Below are positions 21,110 to 28,398 of a stretch of 64,000 nucleotides of DNA, piece after piece. The position numbers were made by a program, and so were the translations under genes. Below the pieces are notes generated by a model. It worked only from the letters and a program-made list of their open reading frames with translations. It was not told the DNA's origin and searched no databases. The DNA is from Cerasicoccus arenae. Its GTDB lineage: Bacteria; Verrucomicrobiota; Verrucomicrobiia; Opitutales; Cerasicoccaceae. Each line of letters opens with the position of its first letter. Position 1 is the stretch's first letter. The stretch spans positions 1 through 64,000 of the forward strand of contig NZ_BMXG01000005.1 in assembly GCF_014651635.1 (NCBI RefSeq), in the 5' to 3' direction.

Positions 21110-21556
21110 CTAATTGACCTTAAATGGGTATTCGTTGCCAAGAATCGACTTTGCCGCAGCAAGCAATCCATTGATGGAGGCATCGGTCCCGACCATCTTA
21201 TAAGTGGTGGAATTTTGGCCCTCGATTTTTTCCAGTGCAAAAATAACGCCGCCTTTCTTATCGGAACTCTTGGCGATGGCGGTATAGGCGTCGGCAAACT
21301 TGGCCGTGAGCGTTTTCACCTGCTCAGGTGTCAGCGAAACGGTCTTTTCGGCCGCCTGATCGGTGTCCATCCAGTAGTCGTAGCTCAGTTGATTGTCCTT
21401 GAGCAGAGAAATCGTAAAAAACTCTTCCTCGCTTGGAGCTGTCACCGTCAGGGAGTAGGTCCAGGCCGCATCGTAATCGAGCTTAATGGCAGTTTTTTGG
21501 GCGGCATGCGCCAACGGAGCGATAAGGCAAATGGCAATGGCAAGAATTGATCTCAT
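21110..21556 (-). CDS. Exported protein, unknown function
   Basis: A 148-residue protein with a clear signal peptide ending in PLAHA (about residues 1-18) and no lipobox. The mature domain alternates hydrophobic strands with polar loops and contains one weakly acidic helix (about 70-90); no family is recognised. It lies between tkt and trxB on the same strand but is separated from trxB by that gene's terminator, so it is probably a single-gene unit. A C9 run (21656-21664) lies about 100 bases upstream of its start. Confidence 0.6.
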   Translation of the reverse strand: MRSILAIAICLIAPLAHAAQKTAIKLDYDAAWTYSLTVTAPSEEEFFTISLLKDNQLSYDYWMDTDQAAEKTVSLTPEQVKTLTAKFADAYTAIAKSSDKKGGVIFALEKIEGQNSTTYKMVGTDASINGLLAAAKSILGNEYPFKVN

Positions 21557-21678
21557 GGGCTTTTTTATGATAATATTTATTTTGTCATTTTTGGACGAAA
21601 ATCAACCTTAATCATCAATGAGGTCGCACTATTTTGACCTAAGTCGGCCGTTCGTCCCCCCCCCGAGAACCCGCCCAC

Positions 21679-21704
21679 AAAAAAAGCACCGGCGGACCGG
21701 TGCT
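21679..21704 (-). terminator. Rho-independent terminator of trxB
   Basis: A perfect 8-bp stem with a 4-base loop (21685-21692 with 21697-21704) is followed on the minus strand by a run of T residues. It is 30 bases past the trxB stop. Confidence 0.85.
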
Positions 21705-21733
21705 CCTTATAGGAAATGTTTGTAACGCCAAGC

Positions 21734-22681
21734 TTAGGCCTCGGCCAGTTCTGGCTGTTCGGCGAGCCAACGCTCGGCCTCAATGGCAGCGCGGCAGCCC
21801 ATGCCAGCGGCGGTAATTGCTTGGCGATAGACGTGGTCCGAGCAGTCACCCGCCACAAAAAGACCGTCCACTTCGGTGTGCACGCCGCTTTCATGGTCGG
21901 AGACAATGTAGCCTTCATCGTCGAGCTTGAGTATCTCAGACGCGAACGTGGTGTTAGGAATATGCCCAATAGCGATAAAGAAGCCCTTGGCTTCCAGCTC
22001 GCGGACTTCGCCAGTCTTGACGTTTTTCACGCGGACGGCGTGCATCATACCGTCGCTGTCGGCAAGCACTTCCTCGGGCACGGTGTCCCAGACGACATCA
22101 ATCTTCGCATGGGCGAGTGTGCGGTCGGCCATCACCTTGGAGGCGCGTAGCTCGTCACGACGGTGGAGGAGGGTGACCTTGGAGCAGAATCGCGTCAGGA
22201 AGAGAGCTTCTTCGCAAGCGGTGTCTCCGCCGCCAACCACAACCACGTCCATATTACGGTAAAAAGCTCCGTCGCAAGTCGCGCAAGTGGTCACGCCTTT
22301 GCCGCCCCACAGCTCTTGTTCACCGGGAATGCCGAGCAGGCGCGGGCGGGCACCCGTGGCGATAATCACCGTGCGCGCTTCGTAGACCTTGCCGCTTTCG
22401 GCGGTGAGCTTTTTAACGCCGTCAATAACCTCGATTTTTTCGATCATGTCATTGGCAAAGCGGGTGCCAAAGCGGGTGCACTGCTTGCGCATGTTGTCCA
22501 TGAGCATGAAGCCGTCGATCCCTTCCGGGAAACCCGGAAAATTCTCCACTTCAGAAGTGGTGGTGAGCTGCCCGCCGGGCTGACCGCCTTCGATGAGCAA
22601 AGGCTCGAGATTGGCGCGGGCGGTGTAGATTGCGGCAGTCAAACCCGCGCAACCAGTGCCTAGAATAATTACGTTTTCCAT
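21734..22681 (-). CDS. trxB: Thioredoxin reductase
   Basis: A 315-residue flavoprotein from the ATG at 22681, which gives [14 protein letters not shown], the normal beginning; an ATG at 22708 would add nine atypical residues. The FAD motif [10 protein letters not shown], redox pair CATC (C133, C136) and NADPH motif [13 protein letters not shown] are all present. It ends with [15 protein letters not shown]. The enzyme reduces thioredoxin with NADPH. It lies next to ahpC on the same strand and opposite oxyR, a typical peroxide-defence grouping. Confidence 0.95.
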   Translation of the reverse strand: MENVIILGTGCAGLTAAIYTARANLEPLLIEGGQPGGQLTTTSEVENFPGFPEGIDGFMLMDNMRKQCTRFGTRFANDMIEKIEVIDGVKKLTAESGKVYEARTVIIATGARPRLLGIPGEQELWGGKGVTTCATCDGAFYRNMDVVVVGGGDTACEEALFLTRFCSKVTLLHRRDELRASKVMADRTLAHAKIDVVWDTVPEEVLADSDGMMHAVRVKNVKTGEVRELEAKGFFIAIGHIPNTTFASEILKLDDEGYIVSDHESGVHTEVDGLFVAGDCSDHVYRQAITAAGMGCRAAIEAERWLAEQPELAEA

Positions 22682-22763
22682 GTTGTTAGTTAAAGTGCCA
22701 GTGATCAAGGGAAACGCCAGCCATCAAGCGGAGAACTACCTCCGCCAAGCAAGCGTAACGAAA

Positions 22764-22790
22764 GCCGGGGCGATGATCATTCGCCCCGGC
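22764..22790 (-). terminator. Hairpin terminator downstream of ahpC
   Basis: A perfect 10-bp GC-rich stem (22764-22773 with 22781-22790) with a 7-base loop lies 19 bases past the ahpC stop. Only three T residues follow on the minus strand, so termination may be partial and allow some read-through into trxB. Confidence 0.6.
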
Positions 22791-22808
22791 CCGTGTGAAA
22801 TCAAGTCC

Positions 22809-23435
22809 TTACTTGCTCAGAAAGGAAGCAACACCTTCGTGAGAGGGGTCCATGGCTTCAGCGCCCTTTTCCCAGTTGATTGGGCATACTTCGCCGTGCT
22901 GCTCAACGTGCTGAAGCGCGTCGACCATGCGGAGTGCTTCCTTGATGGAGCGGCCCAGCGGCAAGTCGTTGACGACCTGGTGGCGCACGACGCCTTCCTT
23001 GTCGATCAGGAACAGGCCGCGGTAGGCAACGAGCTCACCAGAAGCAACGAGGTTGCCTTCCATGTCGATGTCGTAGTCACCGGTGAGGACGTCATACGCC
23101 GACGCAATGGTCTTGTTGGTGTCCGCAACCAGTGGGTATTTGACGCCTTCGATGCCGCCCTTGTCACGAGCGAGGTTGACCCAGGCCCAGTGGCTGAACT
23201 CGGTATCGGTCGAGCAACCGATGACCTGCGTGTCGCGGGCTTCAAACTCAGCGAGTTGATCTTGGAAGGCGATGATCTCCGTTGGGCAGACGAACGTGAA
23301 GTCCTTCGGGTAGAAGAACAGGACGACGTATTTTTTTCCCAGAAATTGATCAAGCGAGTAGCTCTCGACGATCTGTCCGTTAACAACGGCCTGTGCGTTA
23401 AAATTGGGTGCTTTTTTTCCGACTAATACCGGCAT
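22809..23435 (-). CDS. ahpC: 2-Cys peroxiredoxin (AhpC/Prx1 type)
   Basis: A 208-residue peroxiredoxin from the ATG at 23435 (MPVLVGKKAPNF). The frame extends upstream to 23531, but the extra 32 residues are unlike the family. The peroxidatic cysteine is C50 in FYPKDFTFVCPTE and the resolving cysteine C184 in GEVCPINW, marking a typical 2-Cys enzyme. It reduces hydrogen and organic peroxides and is itself reduced through thioredoxin. Location next to trxB and divergent from oxyR supports regulation by peroxide. Confidence 0.95.
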   Translation of the reverse strand: MPVLVGKKAPNFNAQAVVNGQIVESYSLDQFLGKKYVVLFFYPKDFTFVCPTEIIAFQDQLAEFEARDTQVIGCSTDTEFSHWAWVNLARDKGGIEGVKYPLVADTNKTIASAYDVLTGDYDIDMEGNLVASGELVAYRGLFLIDKEGVVRHQVVNDLPLGRSIKEALRMVDALQHVEQHGEVCPINWEKGAEAMDPSHEGVASFLSK

Positions 23436-23602
23436 GATAAGTGTATGTTGATTGCTTGTTCTTGTTCTCTCAGTGGACATGGCAATGCCATGCCCCTGAT
23501 TCGCCGCAGAATATACGGGGAAATTTGCCATTCGTGAAATATATAGTTCCTATGATTTCAATAGCTATTGCCTATACCTAATTTCGTCCTAAAACAGAGC
23601 TT
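23436..23602. promoter_or_regulatory. Divergent promoter region ahpC/oxyR
   Basis: This 167-base gap lies between the chosen ahpC start and the oxyR ATG and must hold both promoters. OxyR normally binds such a gap at spaced ATAG-type half-sites, and an ATAG occurs at 23561-23564. I could not assemble a convincing four-half-site operator by eye. Confidence 0.4.
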
Positions 23603-24556
23603 ATGGAAATGCACCAGCTGCGTTATTTTACGGCGGTCGCGCGCACGGGTAACTTCACCCGTGCGGCCGAGCAATGCCACATCGCCCAACCCTCGCTCTC
23701 ACAGCAAATTCGCAAGCTGGAGGAGGAATTGGACGAAAAACTCATCCTGCGGCTGCCGGGTGGTAAATCCCGCTTAACGCCTGCTGGGGAGATTCTGTTG
23801 GGCCGCGCTAACCGCATTCTGGCCGAGGCGCAAAGCGCGGTTGAAGAGCTACGCGACCGACAAAAAGTCATTAGCGGGGCGGTTCGTTTGGGGGCGATCC
23901 CGACGATTGCGCCATTTCTGATTCCAGAGGCGCTGTTGGCCTTTAATGCCGAGCACCCGCAGGTCGAGCTCGTCGTCCACGAGGCCACTACCGAGCAGCT
24001 GTTGACTCAACTGGAGCGCAACGAGCTGGATTTTGTCATGGTCAGCCCCCCCCTCACGGGTGGCCCTTGGCACACGGAAGTTCTCGGCGTCGAGCCGCTC
24101 TACCTTGTTGTCCCCGACGGTAATCGCTACATCAAGCAACGTGCACCGCTGCTCGACGACTTGCGCGAAGAAGAATTCATCCTGATGCGCGAGGGGCATT
24201 GCCTGACTGGTCAGGTGATGCGCTTTTGCAAGTTGGCGGAGTTTCGCCCGCGGGTCCGCTTTCTCAGTGCGCAGGTGGAGACGCTTAAGGCACTGATCCG
24301 CTCAGGTGCTGGGGTTTCCCTACTTCCTTCGATGGCTCTGGCTAATGCCTCGCCTGCCGATACGTCACTGCACGTCATCGCCTTCCGCGATCCGGTGCCG
24401 CAGCGTGAGATCGTCTTTGCTTCGCTCCCAGACTTCCCCCTCCCTCGAGCAGCGAAGGAATTTCAAAATCAGCTTCGCGCCGTCTTCGCCAAGCGCCAAG
24501 CCTACCAGCCGCCCACCGCCAAACCCGCTAAGAAAAAGCCAGCTCGGAAACGCTAA
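23603..24556 (+). CDS. oxyR: Peroxide-sensing LysR-family regulator OxyR
   Basis: A 317-residue LysR-type regulator with the N-terminal winged helix (RYFTAVARTGNFTRAAEQ). The redox pair is diagnostic: C200 and C209 in REGHCLTGQVMRFC match the spacing and context of E. coli OxyR C199 and C208. The C-terminus has a lysine/proline-rich tail (AKPAKKKPARKR) not usual for OxyR. A C8 run (24046-24053) lies inside the gene. It is divergent from ahpC-trxB, its likely targets, and should activate them when the cysteines form a disulfide. Confidence 0.92.
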   Translation: MEMHQLRYFTAVARTGNFTRAAEQCHIAQPSLSQQIRKLEEELDEKLILRLPGGKSRLTPAGEILLGRANRILAEAQSAVEELRDRQKVISGAVRLGAIPTIAPFLIPEALLAFNAEHPQVELVVHEATTEQLLTQLERNELDFVMVSPPLTGGPWHTEVLGVEPLYLVVPDGNRYIKQRAPLLDDLREEEFILMREGHCLTGQVMRFCKLAEFRPRVRFLSAQVETLKALIRSGAGVSLLPSMALANASPADTSLHVIAFRDPVPQREIVFASLPDFPLPRAAKEFQNQLRAVFAKRQAYQPPTAKPAKKKPARKR

Positions 24557-24638
24557 CTTCGTCCACCTTTTCCCGAACTTTCCGGTCTTCCTGTTTAAAA
24601 AAAGAGCGTCCTTATCTTCGTCCACCCAATCCGCACAA

Positions 24639-24661
24639 CATCCGCGTTCATCTGCGGCTAA
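24639..24661. repeat. Fragment resembling a dispersed intergenic repeat
   Basis: The gap between oxyR and tatD contains a partly palindromic CCGCGTTCATCTGCGG phrase of a type often scattered between genes in Verrucomicrobia and other phyla. An 11-base word, CTTCGTCCACC, occurs twice in the same gap (24557 and 24616). No coding sense is visible. Copy number elsewhere in the genome cannot be judged from this window. Confidence 0.35.
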
Positions 24662-24705
24662 GAAAAATCCTTCTCTCACGCACGTTCTGCCGCTTCAATG
24701 GTGGC

Positions 24706-25503
24706 ATGGATTTAATCGACAGCCATTGTCACCTGGAAAAATTTCACCTGCGCGGCGAAGTAGACGCTGTCCTTGCGCGGGCGGCGGAAGCCGGTGTTTC
24801 GCGTGTGATCACGGTGGGCACTTCACTCGACGACTGGGCGCTCTACCACAAGCTCGCCTGCAAGCATCCTGGCCGCGTCTATTGGACAGCTGGCCTGCAC
24901 CCGTGCAGCGTGGACGAGGGTTGGCGCGACCAAGTCGCCGCGCTATCGACCTTTTTCACCAACGACCCTAGCCCTGTTGCCTTGGGTGAGATCGGTTTGG
25001 ATAATTTCCATCTACCCAAATACCCAGACGAAGCGGCGGAGCTCAAAAAACATCAGGCCAACGCCTTTCGCGCCCAGCTCGATTTAGCCCTTCAGTTTGA
25101 CATGCCGATCGTTGTTCACTCGCGTAACGCATTCGACGAAACGATGGCTATTCTGGAGGAAAAACAGTTCCCCGGCGAGCGCGTGGTCTTCCATTGTTTT
25201 GCCGAAGGGGCCGACGAGATGCGCCGCCTCAACGCCTATGGTGGCCGCGGTTCGTTTACCGGCGTCGTGACTTATAAGAAGGCCGACAACGTGCGCGAGG
25301 CGCTTTTTGTGCAAGGTGCAGAAAAAGCGATGGTCGAAACCGACGCGCCCTACCTGGCTCCTGACCCGCATCGTGGTAAGGAATGCGAGCCCGCCTTCGT
25401 TCGCTTCACCGCTGAACGCAGCGCCGCATTACTGGGTTTGTCTCTGGAAGATTTTGCCGCCCAAGCCACTCGAAACACCGAGGCGTTTTTCGGCCTGGTT
25501 TAG
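24706..25503 (+). CDS. tatD: TatD-family metal-dependent hydrolase
   Basis: A 265-residue amidohydrolase-fold protein with TatD landmarks: the N-terminal metal motif DSHCHLE, then AGLHPCSVDE, GEIGLDNF, PIVVHSRNA, VVFHCFAEG and the terminal VETDAPYLAPDPHRGK. Members are magnesium-dependent 3'-5' exonucleases/DNases thought to act in DNA repair or turnover. All metal ligands seem intact. The gene stands alone, convergent with the OppB-type permease 42 bases downstream. Confidence 0.9.
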   Translation: MDLIDSHCHLEKFHLRGEVDAVLARAAEAGVSRVITVGTSLDDWALYHKLACKHPGRVYWTAGLHPCSVDEGWRDQVAALSTFFTNDPSPVALGEIGLDNFHLPKYPDEAAELKKHQANAFRAQLDLALQFDMPIVVHSRNAFDETMAILEEKQFPGERVVFHCFAEGADEMRRLNAYGGRGSFTGVVTYKKADNVREALFVQGAEKAMVETDAPYLAPDPHRGKECEPAFVRFTAERSAALLGLSLEDFAAQATRNTEAFFGLV

Positions 25504-25544
25504 CGAGGCGCTTTAGTCAGAAACTCGACGGAGAAACTGCTCGC

Positions 25545-26492
25545 CTACGCAAAACGCAGCTTCGGATTCAACGTGGCTTGGAGGATTTCTGCCGCGAGGT
25601 TGAGCAGGACCAGCAGCGCCGCGTAAAATAATGCGCAGCCGATGACGAGCATCGCGTCACGGTTGATCGCCGCCTCCACGAAAAACCGGCCGAGGCCAGG
25701 TATTCGGAAGATCGTCTCCACCACAAATGAGCCGCTGATAAGCCCTGCCGCCGCAGGCCCAAGGAACGAGATGACTGGCAAAATACCATTGCGCAGGCCA
25801 TGGACCGCATACACGCGCCAGCCGGAGACACCTTTGGCCAACGCCGTCCGCATAAAGTCTGCATTGCGCACTTCCAGCATGCTGCCACGGGTCAGACGTG
25901 CCAAATAGGGGGCGTAAAAAAGGCCGAGTGTCAGCGAAGGCAACACCCGGTCGCCTGGAAATTCCCAGCCCGATACATTGAACCAAGGCAGCTCCAGTGA
26001 AAACGCGAGAATGAGCAGTGGCCCGATGACGAACGTCGGCAGGCAAATACCCAGCATCGCCAGACTCATGGGCAGGTGATCTGTCCAGGAATGAGGCCGC
26101 CACGCAGCGAGCACGCCCATCGTGACGCCGATCAGCACCGCGATGATCAGGGCGTAGAGCCCGAGCTCCAGCGAGACGGGGATTTTCGCGCCCATCAGCT
26201 CGGCAACTGTCCAGCCTGTATAAGTTGTCGAAACGCCGAGATCGCCTTGCAACAATCCCAAATATTGTCCGTTCGGACGCGGCCAAACACCGAGAAAACG
26301 CCCGTATTGCACAATTAGCGGATCATTGAGGCCATATTGTGCCTCATAGGCCGCACGTACGTGGTCGGGGACTTCCTTTTCGCGGTCAAAAGCACTACCC
26401 GGCGCAGAACGCATCATAAAAAACGCCAGTGTCGCCAAGAGCAACAGCACCGGGATCGTCTCCAGCAGGCGGCGTAAGATAAGCTTTGTCAT
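25545..26492 (-). CDS. OppB/DppB-type peptide ABC transporter permease, orphan
   Basis: A 315-residue inner-membrane permease. It has the OppB N-terminus (LILRRLLETIPVLLLLATLAFFMM), the HVRAAYEAQYGLNDP loop, GDLGVSTTY and the coupling region EVRNADFMRTALAKG with RNGILPVI. About six membrane helices are evident. OppB works as a dimer with OppC, with ATPases OppD/F and a binding protein. None of these flanks it here, since tatD and a LacI regulator do, so partners must be elsewhere or it is a relic. The reading frame is intact. Confidence 0.85.
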   Translation of the reverse strand: MTKLILRRLLETIPVLLLLATLAFFMMRSAPGSAFDREKEVPDHVRAAYEAQYGLNDPLIVQYGRFLGVWPRPNGQYLGLLQGDLGVSTTYTGWTVAELMGAKIPVSLELGLYALIIAVLIGVTMGVLAAWRPHSWTDHLPMSLAMLGICLPTFVIGPLLILAFSLELPWFNVSGWEFPGDRVLPSLTLGLFYAPYLARLTRGSMLEVRNADFMRTALAKGVSGWRVYAVHGLRNGILPVISFLGPAAAGLISGSFVVETIFRIPGLGRFFVEAAINRDAMLVIGCALFYAALLVLLNLAAEILQATLNPKLRFA

Positions 26493-26686
26493 GGCTCAAT
26501 CTGGAATAAAGCAGGCGATGGAGACGTTTCCAAGCGCGGAATGTATCGTAAAACGGCACATGGGGCTATGTTCTCACGCTTCTCACCGGGGGGGGATGCC
26601 AAATGGAGGTTACATCAGCTGATAATCCAGTCTATCCAATTAATCAATTGAAGGATTCAACAATATCGTTTCATCTGCCGAATATA

Positions 26687-26700
26687 TCTGAATAATCAGA
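26687..26700. promoter_or_regulatory. Small inverted repeat upstream of LacI-type gene
   Basis: TCTGA-N4-TCAGA forms a dyad 20 bases before the regulator's ATG and in the divergent gap shared with the permease. LacI proteins bind such short palindromes and often autoregulate. This is only a candidate operator, since a dyad this short occurs by chance. Confidence 0.25.
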
Positions 26701-26720
26701 CAGCAATCCGTTTGACCACG

Positions 26721-27785
26721 ATGCCTCGCCCAGAAAAGCCCCCCCCCCCTCCAACATTAAAGACGATTGCACAGGCGCTCGGAATGTCGATTTCTGGGGT
26801 GTCAATCGCCCTTCGCAACGATCCTTCGATCCCTCAATCAACTCGTGAGCGAGTACAGGCTGAAGCCTTACGGCAAGGGTATCAACGGAACCCGCTGGTC
26901 TCTGCTTTTTGCGCAAACCGGCGGCCTCGTGACAGTATTAAGCTGACCACTCTTGCCTATTTGCAGCACAATGTCCCGAAGTCATCGAAAGATCCGCACA
27001 GCACGAATTGGCAGTTCTACGAAGGCGCGCTGGCGGGTGCAGAAGCCTTGGGGTACCGAATCGACGCCTTTGACCCCGTGGCCCAAGGCATCGACTATAA
27101 TCGATTGGACGACATCCTCTTTGCGCGGGGAATTCGAGGGCTTCTCATTGGGTCGCCGTTCCCGACGGACGCGAGAATTGACCTCAAATGGGAGCGTTAT
27201 ACGGTCGTGAGTATCGGCCAAGGGCTTACTCAGCCGGAAATTCATAATGTTTCGATTGATAACTTTGAGACAGTCATTGGCGTTTTCAAAACGCTCCATC
27301 AGATGGGTTACTGTCGCCCCGGTATGGTCTTGGATGACACCTTCGATGGGCGTGTCAGCTACCACTGGAGCGCTGCCTACCACTCTTACACGAATCGTGC
27401 AAAAAGTGGCAGTAAACCAAGTCTGTTCTATCAGCGGGTCAAGCAGCTGGATCATCAGGCAATTGCCGATTGGGTGAGGGAAGCCAAAGTCGATGTCGTG
27501 CTCGGTCATCGGGCAGATTTAATACCCGGATTGAAGGCTTGTGGCTTGAAAATTCCGGAGGAAGTTGGATTTGTCACCATGCAGGGCAATCACCTGGATT
27601 CCGGCATTGCGAGCATCCAAAGAAACGCCCGTGTCATCGGTCAAACAGCCGTCGAGCTTCTGGTTGACGAACTCCACCGCAACCAACGGGGCATTCCGGC
27701 ACTGGCCAAGCGTATTCGTGTCCTCGGAAGCCTACTTCCAGCTCCCAGCCTACCGAATCGCTCTATCAATCACGGCCGAACGTAG
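26721..27785 (+). CDS. LacI-family transcriptional regulator with C11 tract at codons 7-10
   Basis: A 354-residue regulator. After a short leader (MPRPEK and five prolines) comes the LacI headpiece: TLKTIAQALGMSISGVSIALR with the hinge LRQGYQRNP. A periplasmic-binding-type sensor domain follows (about 65-345), with GFVTMQGN and a dimer-side IQRNARVIGQTAVELL. The ATG at 26721 is chosen over a TTG at 26712. The leader contains eleven consecutive C (26739-26749), so a one-base slip would abolish all downstream sequence. The effector is unknown; the divergent permease gene is the nearest possible target. Confidence 0.9.
   Translation: MPRPEKPPPPPTLKTIAQALGMSISGVSIALRNDPSIPQSTRERVQAEALRQGYQRNPLVSAFCANRRPRDSIKLTTLAYLQHNVPKSSKDPHSTNWQFYEGALAGAEALGYRIDAFDPVAQGIDYNRLDDILFARGIRGLLIGSPFPTDARIDLKWERYTVVSIGQGLTQPEIHNVSIDNFETVIGVFKTLHQMGYCRPGMVLDDTFDGRVSYHWSAAYHSYTNRAKSGSKPSLFYQRVKQLDHQAIADWVREAKVDVVLGHRADLIPGLKACGLKIPEEVGFVTMQGNHLDSGIASIQRNARVIGQTAVELLVDELHRNQRGIPALAKRIRVLGSLLPAPSLPNRSINHGRT
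26739..26749 (+). repeat. C11 homopolymer at start of LacI-type gene
   Basis: Eleven C residues encode most of a penta-proline stretch directly before the DNA-binding domain. The frame is on at this length and off at 10 or 12. Confidence 0.9.
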
Positions 27786-27828
27786 CCGTAACATCGGACT
27801 TATCCGCGCCTAATCAAAGTGAAAACGG

Positions 27829-28284
27829 TTAAGGCTCAGCGCGTTGTTCGGCGACAATTTCTGCCGTCACAACATCTTTCCCTCCCCCCCCCCATTGCTG
27901 GCGAGCGTAGTTGGTGAGTTTGGCCAGATCTTCGTTGCTCAGTGAGGTGAATTTCGGCATTTCACCCATCCAAGGTGAGCCATTGGGGTCGCTTGGTGGT
28001 GGGAAGCCATGAATCAGTCCGTGGACAAAATATTCGCCGGATCCGAGGCGCGGGCTGCCCATTAATGGCGGGAAAATCTGCGTCACGCCTTGCCCCTTAT
28101 CCCCGTGGCATGACTGACAATGCAGTGCGTAAAGCTCTGCCCCACTTTTCATCGATGTATCCAGCGATATCGGTTTGGGCGGCGGCTCGGGCGCGCGCAC
28201 GGCTTTGGTCGGAGGAGGTTTGCCGCAGCCGAAGAAGGCCGTCAGCAAGATCATACTCAGCGATAGGAAAATGAAGGGGCGCAT
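27829..28284 (-). CDS. c-type cytochrome lipoprotein
   Basis: A 151-residue exported cytochrome. The signal ends in a lipobox AFFGC (C20), so it is probably a membrane-tethered lipoprotein. A proline-rich linker (PPEPPPKP type) follows. The single haem site is CQSCH (C56, C59, H60), and the likely axial methionine is in GEMPKF (about residue 112). Family members carry electrons in the periplasm. A G10 run on the coding strand (positions 27884-27893) encodes a glycine stretch near the C-terminus. No oxidase or other electron-transfer gene is adjacent. Confidence 0.85.
   Translation of the reverse strand: MRPFIFLSLSMILLTAFFGCGKPPPTKAVRAPEPPPKPISLDTSMKSGAELYALHCQSCHGDKGQGVTQIFPPLMGSPRLGSGEYFVHGLIHGFPPPSDPNGSPWMGEMPKFTSLSNEDLAKLTNYARQQWGGGGKDVVTAEIVAEQRAEP
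27884..27893 (-). repeat. Ten-base G/C homopolymer in cytochrome c gene
   Basis: Ten C on the plus strand are read as G10 in the cytochrome coding sequence, giving a run of glycines about 16 codons before the stop. Confidence 0.9.
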
Positions 28285-28398
28285 GGTCTTACCGATTCAT
28301 TATCCAGCAAAGTTTGATTAGCGTAAAGCCTTGGCTGTCACTTTATACGGCGTGTAGGCAAGTATTTCACACAAACTCTCGAACCAACGGGACGTTGG

